This document shows positions 1 to 12,009 of a stretch of 64,000 nt of DNA, piece after piece; positions within the stretch are counted from its first letter, which is position 1, and every line of letters begins with the position of its first letter. Source of the stretch: Neurospora crassa OR74A. Taxonomy: Eukaryota > Ascomycota > Sordariomycetes > Sordariales > Sordariaceae. A model generated the notes under the pieces. That model saw only the letters and a program-made list of their open reading frames with translations. It was not told the DNA's origin and searched no databases. The position numbers and the translations under genes were made by a program. The stretch is taken from assembly GCF_000182925.2 (NCBI RefSeq), contig NC_026501.1:9465917-9529916 (forward strand), read 5' to 3'.

Positions 1-1916
1 CGATCGATTCAGGAATCGAGGGGAAGTGAGATCTCAATGGAATTGTGCTGATGTAGTGTATGGGTGGCCAACCAACCATATGGTAAAAGAAGAAAAAGAG
101 GGGTATTGTGTTTATCTATTTCGAGGGAACTTGGCAGTAGATCGTCAACCACTGTCGTTGTCTTCAAGTTTATTCGCACTCCTTGGCTGCCGGGCATGTC
201 TCCGGACTTGGTGTGCTCACGGCAGCGGAAGCGGCTGGTTGACAGGTGGACATCGGAACCGGTCACTGTCATTTTGCCAGTTGAATATGCAGGAAATCCA
301 AGTCAGCAGAACGCGCAGAGTTTCGGTGCAGAAAAGTGCATAACAGAAGTGGTTCCCATTAGAAATCGGATTTCAAACTCGTTTTGACTTGGATGAGAAT
401 CTCGAGGGCATCCATCGGATCGAATTGGTGGACTCATGAACGTACAGTACCAAAAGCTCTCGGACCGTATTCCGACCAAAGGGGGAATGACGTTGAGATG
501 ACGATGGCGCAGGCACTGGCCTTGAGATGTTCACTGGGTGTTGTGATCATGGTCACTCTCTTTGGCAGTTGTTTCTGTGGCGACTGACAGGCGTTGCTGT
601 GAGACGAAAGTTGTTCAACTTTGCTTTTTCTGTCTGGGTCGTTCATCCTTGGACTTTGGACTGTGACGATTGATGGAAATTGGTGATCTGGATGGCCATG
701 ACCCAAGTGCTCTCAAAACCAAGGAGAGATGTGGATGTCAAGACGGATGTACTTGGATCGTGATTGCCTCATTTTGGATAGAGGTCGTATATATACCGAC
801 TGTTGAGGGTCATGGTGATGATGAATGATTCATACCCATGATGGATGTAATGAGTGGGTATGCTTTGGGTAAACAATCAAGATCACTAGATTTTGATGTG
901 AGCATGTTGTCAAGACATCAACTTCCTACTCGAGAAGTTATTCTCTGCCATGATCATGATCGATCAGCTTTCGTAAAAAGAGTGTCGTTGCTCCTCCTGA
1001 ATGGCATCATGATGCTGTTTGGTAGGAGAAGGAAGATGTTAGGCAGCTTTGGCCTTGTCGTCCTGTATATCTGTCCTGCCCTGGAAACGAGGTTCGCTCT
1101 GTGGCACTGAGATGTATCAAGCGCGGGGTCTTATAATGGAGGAAATTGAAACTTGACAGTGCTGTTGCGGCATCTTGAGGTTGTCGACGAGATGATGCAA
1201 GTACTATGTACAAGTAAAAAGGTACCGCGACGAGATGTAAAGAAGTGTCAAGTGACTGGAAATTGTTAGTGCAAAGTAAGCAAGTGGAGCGGGAGCATGG
1301 ATGGACTCGCTATCGTTATCGCTATCACATTAGGTAATGTCGAGGGCAGACTGCGGGAAGTGGAATCCCCTGAGCCCCTTACCGTGGGTTCCCTGTTCCC
1401 CCGGAATGCCAGGTGGTGGTTCCACCACAGCCGAGGGAGGGCCCGGGGCGGCAGGCACCTCAGCGGCCCCAGTGAGCCGCGGTGGGTGGAGGGGTTCCAT
1501 GACGCCCGGTTCCGTGGGCCTGGGGAACCTTTCTCCACGGAACGAAGAAGTGTCAACAACAAGGCGGAACTATCACAAGCCTCGTTTGATCCAATCACTG
1601 ACTGACTGTCCTTTCTCCCCTGTCTCTTATTCTGCTGGTCTGCTGCATTGCTGACCTTCTACACTATCAACATATCCTCGGCCTACTGTTCTCTCTCGGG
1701 AGACCCTGTCCCGTCACACACGTCGAGGCGTCGATCTACCTGACAACGCCATACCGAGTAACCGCCTACATAGAGTCAGTCAGTCTGACCGAACATGATT
1801 ACTTTGTGATTATTGCATCTGGATCCGAGTTTCCCCTTTTTTGCGACAACACTGCCTACCACTCCTTCGAACCAACAGCTTAAATTCGTCCCGATTCCCG
1901 CGCATAGACCTCCAAC
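1..1916. other. Non-coding spacer / upstream region of the FAD synthase gene
   Basis: No gene is supported here. All open frames are short (at most about 110 codons), overlap each other on both strands, and have no recognisable domain or splice structure. A G+C-rich patch at about 1370-1530 contains a short inverted repeat (GTGGTGG-TT-CCACCAC, 1413-1428). The last few hundred bases are pyrimidine-rich, as expected for the promoter and 5' leader of the downstream gene. Confidence 0.6.
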
Positions 1917-3009
1917 ATGACACAGGACTCGCCCTCTCTAAAAGACTTGCACGTCGTCGGCAACGGTGTCTCTTCAGCCTCGTCCACCACCTTCAGTTCA
2001 ACTGCGCCCTTTCCCCCTTCAGAGACCAACTACACAACAACAACAACTACAACAGACATGGCTACCTCATCGGTCTCCAAGATCGTCAGCCAACCCCGCA
2101 GCCTTGCCGAGGTATGCGCCGCCTTGCGCGCAAAGCTCCTTGCCTTCCTGGCTCTTCACTCCAACGATGAGACGGTACAGGGCACTCAACGACGGGCCCG
2201 CGATGCTATGGAGGTAATAGAGGAAGCCTTGCGTCGGTATAGGTACGTTGTTGGCCTTCTCAGTTCCAGTTATTCTCACAGCAAGCTAGCTAGCTAACAT
2301 AATGGCAACTACCAGACCCGAAGAACTCTCCCTCTCCTACAACGGCGGCAAGGACTGTCTCGTCCTCTTGATCCTTATCCTCGCCTGCTGGCCCGCCTCA
2401 GTCCAACCGCCATCCTCCTCGTCCTCCTCTTCTTCCTCCTCGATCTCCAACTCGTCAAAACAAACCCTCCCCCGTCTCCAATGCATCTACATCGCCCCGC
2501 CAGACCCCTTCCAAGAAGTCGAGGACTTCGTCGCCACCACCACAGAAGAGTACCACCTCGACCTAGCACGATACGCCCTGCCCATGCGCCAAGCCCTCGA
2601 TAGTTATCTGGACGAGAAGCCCCACGTGAAAGCCGTGTTCATGGGCACGCGAAGGACCGATCCGCACAGCGAGTTCCTGAACAATTTCACGCCGACAGAT
2701 AAGGGCTGGCCACAATTTATGCGGATAAATCCCGTCTTGGATTGGCACTATGTTGAGATATGGACTGTGAGTCATAATCCCCAGAAGGCCATAGCCAAGC
2801 ACTTGCTGACACTGTATCGCTCAAAACAGTTCATCCGCCAACTCGACATCCCCTTCTGCTCCCTCTACTCCCAAGGCTTCTCCTCCCTCGGCGGAACAAA
2901 AGACACGCGGCCCAACCCTGCATTGGCACTCAACGCCGAAGGCAACAAGTTCCGGCCGGCGTACGAATTGACGCGCGATGACGAGGAACGGCTAGGTCGC
3001 GATCGATAG
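1917..3009 (+). CDS. FAD1: FAD synthase (FMN adenylyltransferase), PAPS-reductase family
   Basis: The enzyme transfers AMP from ATP to FMN to make FAD, the last step of flavin cofactor synthesis, probably in the cytosol. I read three exons: 1917-2242, 2316-2766 and 2830-3009. Introns are 2243-2315 (73 bp, GTACGT donor, CTAAC branch) and 2767-2829 (63 bp, GTGAGT donor, GCTGAC branch). The spliced product is 318 residues, close to yeast Fad1. Visible signatures are the ATP-pyrophosphatase-like loop SYNGGKD at about 116-122, GTRRTDP at about 219-225, and the family C-terminal block PFCSLYSQGFSSLGGTKDT with RPNPAL after it. A Ser-rich insert follows the loop. Intron 1 is phase 2 and splits an Arg codon, restoring RYRPEELSLSYNGG. 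The first ATG is at 1917; an in-frame ATG at 2058 could start a form about 47 residues shorter, because the N-terminal 47 residues are Ser/Thr-rich and not conserved. Function is confident; the start is less so. Confidence 0.9.
2767..2829 (+). other. In-frame 63-bp intron of the FAD synthase gene
   Basis: This stretch is open in the coding frame and exactly 21 codons long, so a naive ORF reads straight through it. It begins GTGAGT, has GCTGAC about 20 bases before its end, and ends AAACAG. Removing it joins DWHYVEIWT to FIRQLDIPFCSLY, which matches the uninterrupted family pattern (W...IW-FLR..LPYCSLY). Reading through would insert 21 unrelated residues beside the active-site region. Confidence 0.87.
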
Positions 3010-4383
3010 TCGATTCATTTCTCAAGAAACCACGATTTGCGAATTTATTATTACCGAGAGTAAGAGCAAGCGCATATATACCTAGACCATCCTTATCAAA
3101 GACGGAGGTTTAGTGAACTCAGGCTTATATTTTGGAAAGGAAGAGGAAGTGGGAAAAGAACTACAGGGCACGAGCAAGAGCAAGAGTAAGAGCAGGAGAA
3201 GAAAGAGAGGAGCTCTCTGCTTCCGAAATACGGAACATACTACAACTACCACCTACATAGACAGCGTAGAGAAGCATGGCGGCGTTTTTAGAGCGTTTGT
3301 TTGTTTTGGATATATATCACAGTTTATTGGTTCAGGAGGATGATCTTTGCTAATCTGTGATTACAGTGCTCACTCAGCGTTCACGGTTTGGTAAGCTACA
3401 GGCAGCTTGAGTTTTGACAACGGAGTCGTACAAAGTCCTGATATTGTGTGTGTGTGATCGGGTACTATCAAACAAAAGCAGTTTTGCTCATTGAGAAACT
3501 TCCTCTGTGCAACGTGATGCTGAGTTGGCAGCCGTCGCGAGGTTACAGAGGTTTGTTATCTGCAAACCTTCTGGGTATAAAACCTCTATCCTACCGCCTC
3601 CTCTCACCCTCCTTTTTTTTTTTTTTTTTTTTTTTTTTTCCAGGTGGGCAACATGACCTGATAATCAGAACCCAGCTAACTTATCAGAGAAACAGAAAAG
3701 TGAAGCACCCCGGATCGGAATCAGATGGGAGGGAGCTTATGCGGACGTTTGACTTGGTAAAGATGCGGCAGAGAATGACCAGGGGAACTGGACTTGGGGA
3801 CAAACACTGGACTCAACATCAACACTCAATCATCACTCGAGCAGCAACACACACCAACACTTGATCGATTCATCATCAGGATCAAAAAATCACGAATTAA
3901 TCATAAAGCAACGCTATGCTACCCCTGGGTATTCCAACTATCCAATCGATCATTCCGACTCCGAAGGCCATGTACCAAATCCATGAACTATTCCATCGAA
4001 ATTCGAGCGCCAAATCCTATCTAAGATTTCCCCCTTTTCTTTTGATTTTCCTCCCAATTTCTCTCATCAAACGCTTGCCTAGGTTGCTTTCGTTCTGTTT
4101 CCGATCCGGTTTACTTCCCTCGTCTGTCTCCCAGTTGCTTCGGTTCTGCCTACTCAGTCATGTTGCCCCGTTACTTCAGGGCTAGGTACATGGGCCCGAG
4201 TAGTTGCATGTAGAACCACAGCTGGTCAATTATAGGGCGGATCGGAGTTGTTGTTTTCCCTCTCAGGGGTATCTGGTGGTGGCAAGCGTCCTTGATGCAT
4301 GGATGGTAGTTGATAGTTCACTTTTCTTCCCTTCCTCCCTCTATCTCCCAAGACAACCTGACAATGACCAGGTCGAGGATAAC
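3010..4383. other. Convergent intergenic spacer
   Basis: This is the 3' side of two convergent genes. I see no coding signal. A run of about 27 T lies at 3613-3639, and a purine-rich AAGAGCAAGAGTAAGAGC-type stretch lies at about 3170-3205. Small open frames here have no domain content. Confidence 0.6.
3613..3639. repeat. Poly(T) tract, about 27 bp
   Basis: An uninterrupted T run in the spacer between the convergent FAD synthase and RBR ligase genes. Length may be uncertain because homopolymers assemble poorly. Confidence 0.9.
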
Positions 4384-6265
4384 CTACCGAGGCATCCTAC
4401 CTCTAGCCAAAGTATCGAGGATAAACCGAAGATCTTCAGGATCGATGTCGTCGTCGCTATCCACCTCGATGGGTCGGTTGAGGAGCTCCTCGGGGGCGTC
4501 GTCGAGAATGTCGCGATGGTCACCGCCATGGAAGAAGTCATCATCCTCGGGGATGTGGTCGAAGAAGCGGTCTTCATGGCGATGACGGCGATGACGGTGG
4601 CGGCCCGGGTCGGGGTGGTGGCGCTGGTGCTGGCGATGCTGATGGTTACGGCCATGGAAGAACTCATCTTCCTCGCCTTCAGCCACATGGTCCGGAATAC
4701 CAGCTGCCCGTCTTTCTCGGATCCGCCTCTCTGGCTCGTGAAGGTCAAAGATGGGGCAAGCGCACAGTGGCCCATCACCGTGCCCGTTAGGGTGAATGAG
4801 TAGACAGTGATAGCAGAAGTATGTTTTACACTTGATACACCTGTAAGAATGTCAGTAACTCTTTTTTCTTCTAGCTTCAAACGAGATGGGGGTTCTCACT
4901 TGATCAGGTTACAGCCACCATCTCTCTCGACGGTCATGTCGCAGGTTGGACAGGTCCTCCAGGCCTCGTCCCGCCTCAATTGTCTGAACTGCCGATCGGC
5001 CTGCTCCTCCAACTGCTGCTGCTCCTCTGTCCTTCTTCTGTGGCCAGGACAACGTTCTTGGTACCTGGCTCGGTGCGCCCTGCCTTCGCAGATGATACAG
5101 GTCACCTGCCGACAGTGGTGGCATACGGCCTCGGTCTCTCTGCGACCTTCGACGCCCGTGAACCGCTCCGGGATTAGCCAGCCACAGTCCACGTTCGAGC
5201 ACCGCGTGCCCGTATGCTCCCTCTCCATGCGTACCTGCTCAGTACGAGCAATGTACTGCCTGATCATCTCGACGCCCAGCAGCCGGCGGAAGCGCTCGTT
5301 GCGCGCTCGGACTTCCCGAGAAGGGTTCTCGTTTCCAAGCTCGTTGGCGTGAATGTAGAAGCGGTTGCCGCAGCAAGTAGGGGGAAAGGTGTCAGCGTTG
5401 CGCCAGACGTTGCGGTCCATGGCGTTTCTGAAAAACGACTGTAGGCATTGGCCGCAGTAATGGTGCGGCTCTGGGGCGCAGGAGGTTGTGAGGACCTGGG
5501 AGCGTGGAAACTCCTCGGCGCAGACCGCACAGGGGACGAGGTCGTCACCGTCGACACTGGGCTCTGGGACTGGTGCCGTGGCAGCGTTGACTGTGGTGGC
5601 TGTGGCGACTGGGGCTGCCGGTACTGGTGCCGGTACCTGGGGACCTGGAAGTCTGTTGACGGGCGTTGGGCGCGCTTCGACGGGATTGGCCCTGGCGGCC
5701 GGTACGTTACCGCCGTGTTGGCGGTTTCGTTCGTCTGTACAATCTAGCAGTTAGCTTCACGTTCGTTTTTGAGTTCCAAGGTTGGCTTCATACCTCTTCT
5801 AGCTACCTGTTCTAGGTGCTCTTCCTGTCTCCTCTCGGCCTCCACTTCCTGCCTCCTCTCCTGCTCGTGCCTATCCCGCCGAGCCTCCTCCTCCTGCCTA
5901 TTTTGCTGAGCCCGCTGAGCTCGACGCTCGGCTTGACGGGCCTCTAGCCGGTCTAGAGCAACCTCACGGTCGATACGATCGAGGAAGTGGCGATTGTGGC
6001 CGAGGAGCTCCTGGGCGCGGGCCCAGAGTCCTTCCCTCCTCGGAGGGGGAACTGGCGGACGGGGTCTTGAGGGTAGGTCCCATCTAACCATCGGGGGAGG
6101 GAATCGGAGAGGGGGCCATGGGTGCCTCCTCTCTTCCCTCTCAATGTGTGGAGGAGGTCCGTCAACTGGTTCGTCTCGGATGACGACTGTGATACGGGTA
6201 GGGCGTCGAGGGGGATTCTCCCGGCGGCTACTGCCCTCTCCGTTGTCGGTGTGGCGGCGATACAT
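4384..6265 (-). CDS. RBR-type (RING-IBR-RING2) E3 ubiquitin ligase
   Basis: A probable E3 that takes ubiquitin from an E2 onto its own RING2 cysteine before passing it to substrate; the substrate is unknown. Exons on the minus strand are 6265-5794, 5734-4900 and 4840-4384. Both introns are 59 bp (5735-5793, donor GTATGA, branch GCTAAC; 4841-4899, donor GTGAGA). The product is 587 residues. Order of parts: a Pro/Arg-rich N-terminus; a long Arg/Glu-rich coiled-coil-like segment (about 85-155); an Ala/Pro/Val linker; RING1 starting CAVC at 226-229; an IBR-like Cys set (C336, C341, C362, C365, C370, C373, C386); and RING2 with CPTC at 419-422, GGCNLIKC with candidate catalytic C432, then CIKCKTYFCYHC. 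The tail is His/Arg-rich then acidic, ending RGRMPR. An in-frame TGA lies upstream and ATG 6265 is the first Met after it. RING1 precedes the first Met of the longest uninterrupted conserved frame, so a model starting at 5420 would lose it. Confidence 0.83.
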
Positions 6266-7676
6266 CTTGGTAGGTGTGGGCTGGTTGTCGTTTTGAAAGC
6301 TTCGGTGCTTGTTTCAAGGCAGTGATAGTAGGTGTGGTCGTACTCGAATGTCCGGGACGATGAGAGGAAAAGAAGAGGAAGTTTGGCCTGGATCTCCCTG
6401 GGCACTTGTAGAAACTGGGTGGCCATCTTTTCCGGGTTATTTTCATCCATCTAGAGCGTTGTGGTCGTGGATCAGAGGCGAGTATTCGGGTGAATTAGAA
6501 GGGTGTACTGGCCCGGCGCTGTCATGGTGGTCGTACTGACGGAAAATGTCCGAGAGACGGAGGATTCGTGAAAGATGGAAAATCGAGGTGAATGGATCAA
6601 GGGGTTCCATCATCGCCGGCTGTGGGTAAAGCCTACGGCTTCAGGTGTAAGTGAAGAGATGGTTTGACCATATCAGTTCATCAATTTCTTGCCTGGGTCT
6701 TTGGTTGACACACCTCCGCGGTTTTGCGGATAGAATGCGAGATAGGTTGACGATGACACATTGATCCCGAGCAACCCCTTGCGACTGTCCTACGCACATC
6801 TTCCGTCTTGGATCGGACGCATCTGGAATTACCTAAGTAACTATATGTCAAAGCATGGTTACTATCTGTTAAGATGAGTGACTGATGAACGGCTTCAGTG
6901 GCTGACAAGACGGTACCCATCGGAGCGCCTACGTCTCGATACCGTTGATAGTGAAGTGAAGTGCCATATTTTATGTAGCTAAAGAATTGGCAATGCTGTC
7001 CGAGGTATCAATGATCGAGGGGGGGCACAGAGTGCTGTGGTTGTGTCTGTAAGAAGAAAAAAGAAGAAAAAAGAGAGAAAAAAAGACGAGGACTGAAGAG
7101 GGAATGAGAAATCGAAATGTAAATCATCTGCCCAGAATCGCTCCCGAGATGGAAGTAACAACCTCTATGTACGCTTACTCATTCCCTTCTTTCTTTCCCC
7201 AAGTATCCCGAGTCCCTCACATGTCTCAAAAAGAAGGAAGTTGCGGCCATCACTGCTCCTCGAATTACAGTTTCTCTCGGTTGCCGTCTCCTGTCTTCAC
7301 CCCGTCCCGTCGACAATCTCATTGCCAACAGGCCCTTTACTTACCTTGTAGTTTTGATCAAAAACAGAGCATAGGAAACAAGCTAGGACCGGCAACCTTC
7401 TAAACTCGACACTTCCAAAAGCGATGACTTGGCGAATCTGGACATTTGGGCCCATCATCACTTCCAAAACTCGTTGATCGATGTGGTTAGTTGAGGATGC
7501 CAAAGCCACTGGTGATTCATCCAACACCTTACGAGCATGAAACTGGGCGCCATCATACCAGACCGAAATTGAATTATTGATCAGTGACACCCAAGCTCCA
7601 TGAATGCGCTCTTCTATTATGCTCGCTTACAGCGGGTTCAAGTCAAAAACGAAGTCACACAAATCTTTTCACCCCC
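6266..7676. other. Intergenic spacer
   Basis: No supported gene. Frames such as a 97-codon minus-strand stretch at 7297-7590 show no domain, no homologous motif and no splice partners. An A/G-rich tract (AAGAAAAAAGAAG type) lies at about 7051-7090. The interval holds the promoter of the RBR gene (right of 6265) and the 3' region of the DUF1275 gene (left of 7677). Confidence 0.55.
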
Positions 7677-8631
7677 TTATACATTTCCATCCACCCTTCC
7701 ACTGGCCGGACCCATCTCAGCCTCGGAATCACTCCCACTCCCACTCCCCTCCGCCTCCTTGCCATTCACACATTCTTTACCACTCTTTTTCTCATCACCA
7801 CCACAGGCACCACCACTCAGGAACTTCCCACCCTCAACATCCCCCACCCTCTCCCTCTTTTCCCCCCTCGAAAACAAAAACATTCCACCCACCACCGCTT
7901 TCCCCCCTCCACTCACCGTCACCGCAACCGCGCTCCCCACCCACCGATAAATACACGCTCCTACCAAACTGCCCACCGCAAGGCTAACCAAAAACGCAAC
8001 CCGTCTATTCCTCCCCCTATTCTCCTTCAGCGGCCTACTCATCAAGCGCTTATCAATGACCAAATCCACCCACGCCGCCGTCGCCATGGCGGTGCTAATC
8101 TCCGTCATGTTCAGACTTCTTGACAGAACCACCTGACTCCCCGCCGCGGACGCCAAGAGGGCAATACACACTAGGGTTCGCGTGCCCGTGACGGCCTCCA
8201 TGGTATCGATGCTGCCGGACTCGAAGAGGAGTTTTCCAGGGGCGTTGGTGTGGTAGCTACCGAACTGGAGGGCGGCGGCGATGAAGACGAGGGTGGTTTG
8301 GATGGTGTTGGTGACTAGAAGCCAGAAACGCCGGCGGGGACCGATCAGGTGCCCCAGTTGGCCGGTGAGGTAGGCGCTCCCCAAGAAGAAGCCGAGGGAG
8401 GTGGCGATGTTGGCGGTGATGAACATGGAAGGGTTGAATTCGGGGAGGGCGGCGGCGAGGAGGAGGAAGACGGTGTTGCCGGTTTGGTTGGAGGCGAAGC
8501 AGTGGAAGTCGGGGAAGGAGACTGCGTCTGTTTGATGTCAGTATGGGATATTCGGCAGATATACATTATTTGTATGTTTGATGAGAGGAGAAGGGAAGGT
8601 AGGAGTAAGGGAGGATGGAAAGATGGGTTCG

Positions 8632-8673
<42 letters not shown>

Positions 8674-8960
8674 TAAACATAAAGGGAGGGGCAGTGGAAA
8701 GGAAAAAGAGGGGGAAAAAACATACCTTGTAACCCGATACAAAATGTCAAAAGAAGAAGTTGAATCTCGGCAAAGGTTGAAGGCACGACATCCTCATTGA
8801 GGTATGCCCATGTTCTTGAAGCAAGGGACTGCTGGGATGCTGATGATGATTTGCTCGGTTGATGACATGAATATTTCGGACACCGGAACTCAGCAAGTGT
8901 ATGACTCGGGTCAACCGTCTGGGTGTTTGGCGATGGTGGTAATGATGGTGATGTTGTCAT
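7677..8960 (-). CDS. DUF1275 (YoaK-like) integral membrane protein
   Basis: Family members are multi-pass membrane proteins of unknown transport role; no substrate can be inferred. Exons on the minus strand are 8960-8726 and 8527-7677, with an intron 8528-8725 of 198 bp (donor GTATGT, acceptor AACAG) that contains a 40-nt poly(T) on the sense strand. Splicing is phase 1 and restores the family core: LQDAVSFPDFHCFASNQTGN, with the NQTGNT motif at about 92-97. The product is 361 residues. Hydrophobic segments are visible around 60-78, 98-115, 113-135, 145-165, 185-205 and 250-290. The C-terminal 50 or so residues are Gly/Ser/Glu/Lys-rich and probably soluble. The N-terminus (1-55) is Ser/Pro-rich. 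The start at 8960 is the first Met of exon 1; exon 1 has little conservation except its end. Confidence 0.8.
8632..8671. repeat. Poly(A) tract of 40 bp inside the DUF1275 intron
   Basis: On the gene's sense strand this is a 40-nt poly(T) about 100 nt before the 3' splice site. It explains why this intron is about three times longer than the others in the window. Confidence 0.9.
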
Positions 8961-9780
8961 GGTAGATACACACTCGGTTTACTTCTCTGGCAGCGAGACA
9001 AAATAGAGACGATGAGACGAACACCAGACTACCTAGAGAGGTCAAAGGAAGGACTCCCTTGTGTCAGATGCAGTCGAGTCGAGTAGAATACTCCTTGTAA
9101 GGAAAAATGGATGTTCACCTGAACTGGTCAACCTACTAGTAAAGAACGAAAGAATAGTCAAATGCAACAAAGAACGGCGTATCGAAGAAGATATATACAA
9201 AACCTTGGATGGATGGTATCACTCGACACCGGCCGACAATCAAGCAAACAAAACAAACAATTCTTCCCGGCCGGGCATCATCCAGGATCAGTAGTAGAGG
9301 TACGTATTCAAGAATTTCACCGCTTCTCCGTACAAGCAGTCCTTCATGGTCCCCGACCGACAAGACAAGACTCGACAAGACAGACTTCAGTTCCTCGTCC
9401 TGTCAAGTTAGTTCCCGATCGGTATTTCCCCCTTGTCGACAATGCCCGTGGTCCCCGGATATCTATGGTAAGTAGCGTGCGTTGTATGTGACTGGACGGC
9501 GACTGGGGACGGGACGGGTGGTGGCAAACCCTTCCCTTGACCAAAAAACGGGCCGGGACATGGGGATGGAATGGGATGGGGATGGGATGAACGTACCCCG
9601 TAGGGAATATGGAGCCAGCCGTAGGGCAGGGCACGGCAGGGCAGGCACGCGGTTTGACCGACACCGACACCCGTCCGTCATTCATTGTGTTTGAGAATCC
9701 AATCGATTTTCACCGGGGCTTTCTACCTAGAGGTACCCTGCGTGACATGCAGTACATTGGTATCGATTGGGACCAGCAGA

Positions 9781-9810
9781 TAGGTAGGTAGGTAGGTAGG
9801 TAGGTAGGTA
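9781..9810. repeat. (TAGG)n microsatellite
   Basis: Seven and a half tandem TAGG units. Shorter related stretches (GATAGGTAGAGGTAGGTAG) occur about 130 bp to the right. Confidence 0.95.
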
Positions 9811-11021
9811 CGCAACACCAGACAGACTCTTTGGGTTATTAATGACTGGATAGGTACCTCTACTATCGAGTTTCGAGGGACGATAACGCAGTGGTAGTCG
9901 CCCGGCGATTGATAGGTAGAGGTAGGTAGTTGATGGTCTTACATGAAAAGATATCGGGGACAAAGATAAAGTGAAGTGTCCGGTATCTGGTATCTGGTAT
10001 CTGGGTACATACGAGATTGACCGAGCGGTTCGGTATCAAGCATGGAAGGTCTGGGGAATCAGTCAATACCAATGGATATCATAACACATGACACATGTCA
10101 CCCTTCCAATCTTTTGATACACGCAGGCGGCAACCGAACCGGTGAGACACACTTGCTTCGCATGTCTCTAGTCCCCTTTTGGGTTTCTGTGTATGTAGTT
10201 CCCATCTTCCATTCATGGCGGGGGAACAAGATCACAAGGATCGAATCGGTGTACAACCTACATACCTCTAGCATCCAACACCCTACAGAAATCCAGAACT
10301 CGACCGCCCCAATGTCCCCTACCCTAGTGTACACTACATATGTACCTCACCGTCCACGTGCCAGTGGAATTGCCTTTGTTAGCGTTGACGTGTACATGTT
10401 GCGTCTACAAACATACATATGTATGTAACACTTGGGTCGCGGGAACGGGACGGATCGTTAACAAACTGGAACACTCGTGGTTGTGGTTGTAAAATCCCTT
10501 GTGGAAAATGATACGTCTACAAATGGACGAGAGGTGATGTTCGAATAATAACCAAGTGCAGTGGACCAGCCGATGGATGGACCGGGCGACTCCCGTCAGG
10601 TCCATCCAGTCTTCCCCCCGCCCCCGCCGCGCTTAACTTTGATGTGCGTCCCGCCGCTCGGGGGGGAAGGGAGGGGGCTCCACTGATGCCGACAAGATGG
10701 AGTGGGTCGGATATCGGCCTTCTCCACTTCTTCGCGGCTATCGGATGTCGGGGTGGGACGGGGACCGGGGTAGTGGAGAGATACTTCAGTTGGCTCCGGG
10801 GCCGGAGGCCGCTCGCTTGGAAGCTTCCCAGGAAGCAATTGAGTTCAGTTCTCGTTCGTACTTAGACTCAAACATCAAGTCACGGTTTCTCTCCTCCTCC
10901 TCACAACTTTAACGGGGAGATACTCCTTCCGGTCACTAATCAGTACCCTTAACGAGAAATGGCTGGTTATGACCCTTTGAGTGAAAGAAGAAGATCACCG
11001 ATAGCCGCCCCGACAGCCGAC

Positions 11022-11044
11022 CTTCACTTCACTTCACTTCACTT
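11022..11044. repeat. (CTTCA)n microsatellite
   Basis: Four to five tandem copies of CTTCA in a spacer. Confidence 0.9.
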
Positions 11045-12009
11045 GCGCACCCCCAACTCATCCATCTTTATCTTTTCTTCGATGGGTCTTCGATCACCAA
11101 TGTCCTTATCCGCCCGACCTTTCCACGCCTGACCAATCAAAGAAGGGAATGTGACTTTCACTTACACGATATCCTGCTCCTTCCCTTTTCGGAATTCTTT
11201 TTACTCGATCAGATCGGATCGGTTCAGTTTCACCGCTGGATTCCTTTCTTCCTGCCTGTCGTGCTACACTGCTTTGAATTTCACTTGGCTTCCATCAGAT
11301 CCGATATGATGACTCTCAAAAGCCACGCACCGACACTATTTTGGCGAGCAGGATCGGTGAGTACGAAGAACTGACTAAAGAAAGAGTTCAGCCAGTGAGT
11401 GGTGTTGCTGTTTATCAATTGGTGAATTTTTCGAGCTGAACAGAGTCGAGCATGTCACTTGATAAAAGAGCGAATCGTCCATGATGGCCATGAGTCTATT
11501 GCAATCATGATGAAATCGACCCGGCTGTGTCATCTGACGGATAACCTGAGCAGAGGATGCTTGCTGCTGTAGATTTCCTACTGCTATCGAGATCAGTATT
11601 ACTCAGGCATGCCAGAGCAATATCACCACTAAGCAAGATTCACGCCCGTCACAAGAACACGCATTAACATTCGTGACCCAGAATGTACATGACAAACAAG
11701 AAACGCTTTGGTATCATATCTATATGACTACATGTATATGAAAAGTGAACCCCAACGCTTTCCCTCGTTTGCGGTAAGATCCACCACGGCAACAATCATG
11801 GGATATATATATAGACCCTTGATCTTCATCATAAACCTCCTTTGGTATCTTAAAAAGAATCAAAATATTGACCATGCCCACAAGAGTCGCATGATGAGAT
11901 AACGCCTGAACCCCGTCTATGGTAGTACTTAGTTGAACCCGCTCTCAATGCCTTTCATACGCCCGTGTTTTTTATTTACCAATCCCAGACAGCAAACAAC
12001 AGCCACTTT

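Larger units (their letters stand above)
8961..12009. other. Long intergenic spacer between two minus-strand genes
   Basis: About 3 kb without a supported gene. It holds short tandem repeats (TAGG units at 9781-9810, CTTCA units at 11022-11044), a GGTATCTGGTATCTGG stretch near 9981-10004 and a G/C-rich patch at 10600-10680. Open frames are short, overlapping and without domains. The left part is the likely promoter of the DUF1275 gene and the right end is the 3' region of the cystathionine gamma-lyase gene. Confidence 0.55.

Noticed and set aside
4807-5352. 181-codon plus-strand frame
   Set aside because: Antisense to the RING-IBR-RING2 exon, whose Cys/His pattern is unmistakable on the minus strand.
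7297-7590. 97-codon minus-strand frame as an extra exon of the DUF1275 gene
   Set aside because: The DUF1275 frame already ends in a stop at 7677 with a plausible soluble tail, and no acceptor joins the two.
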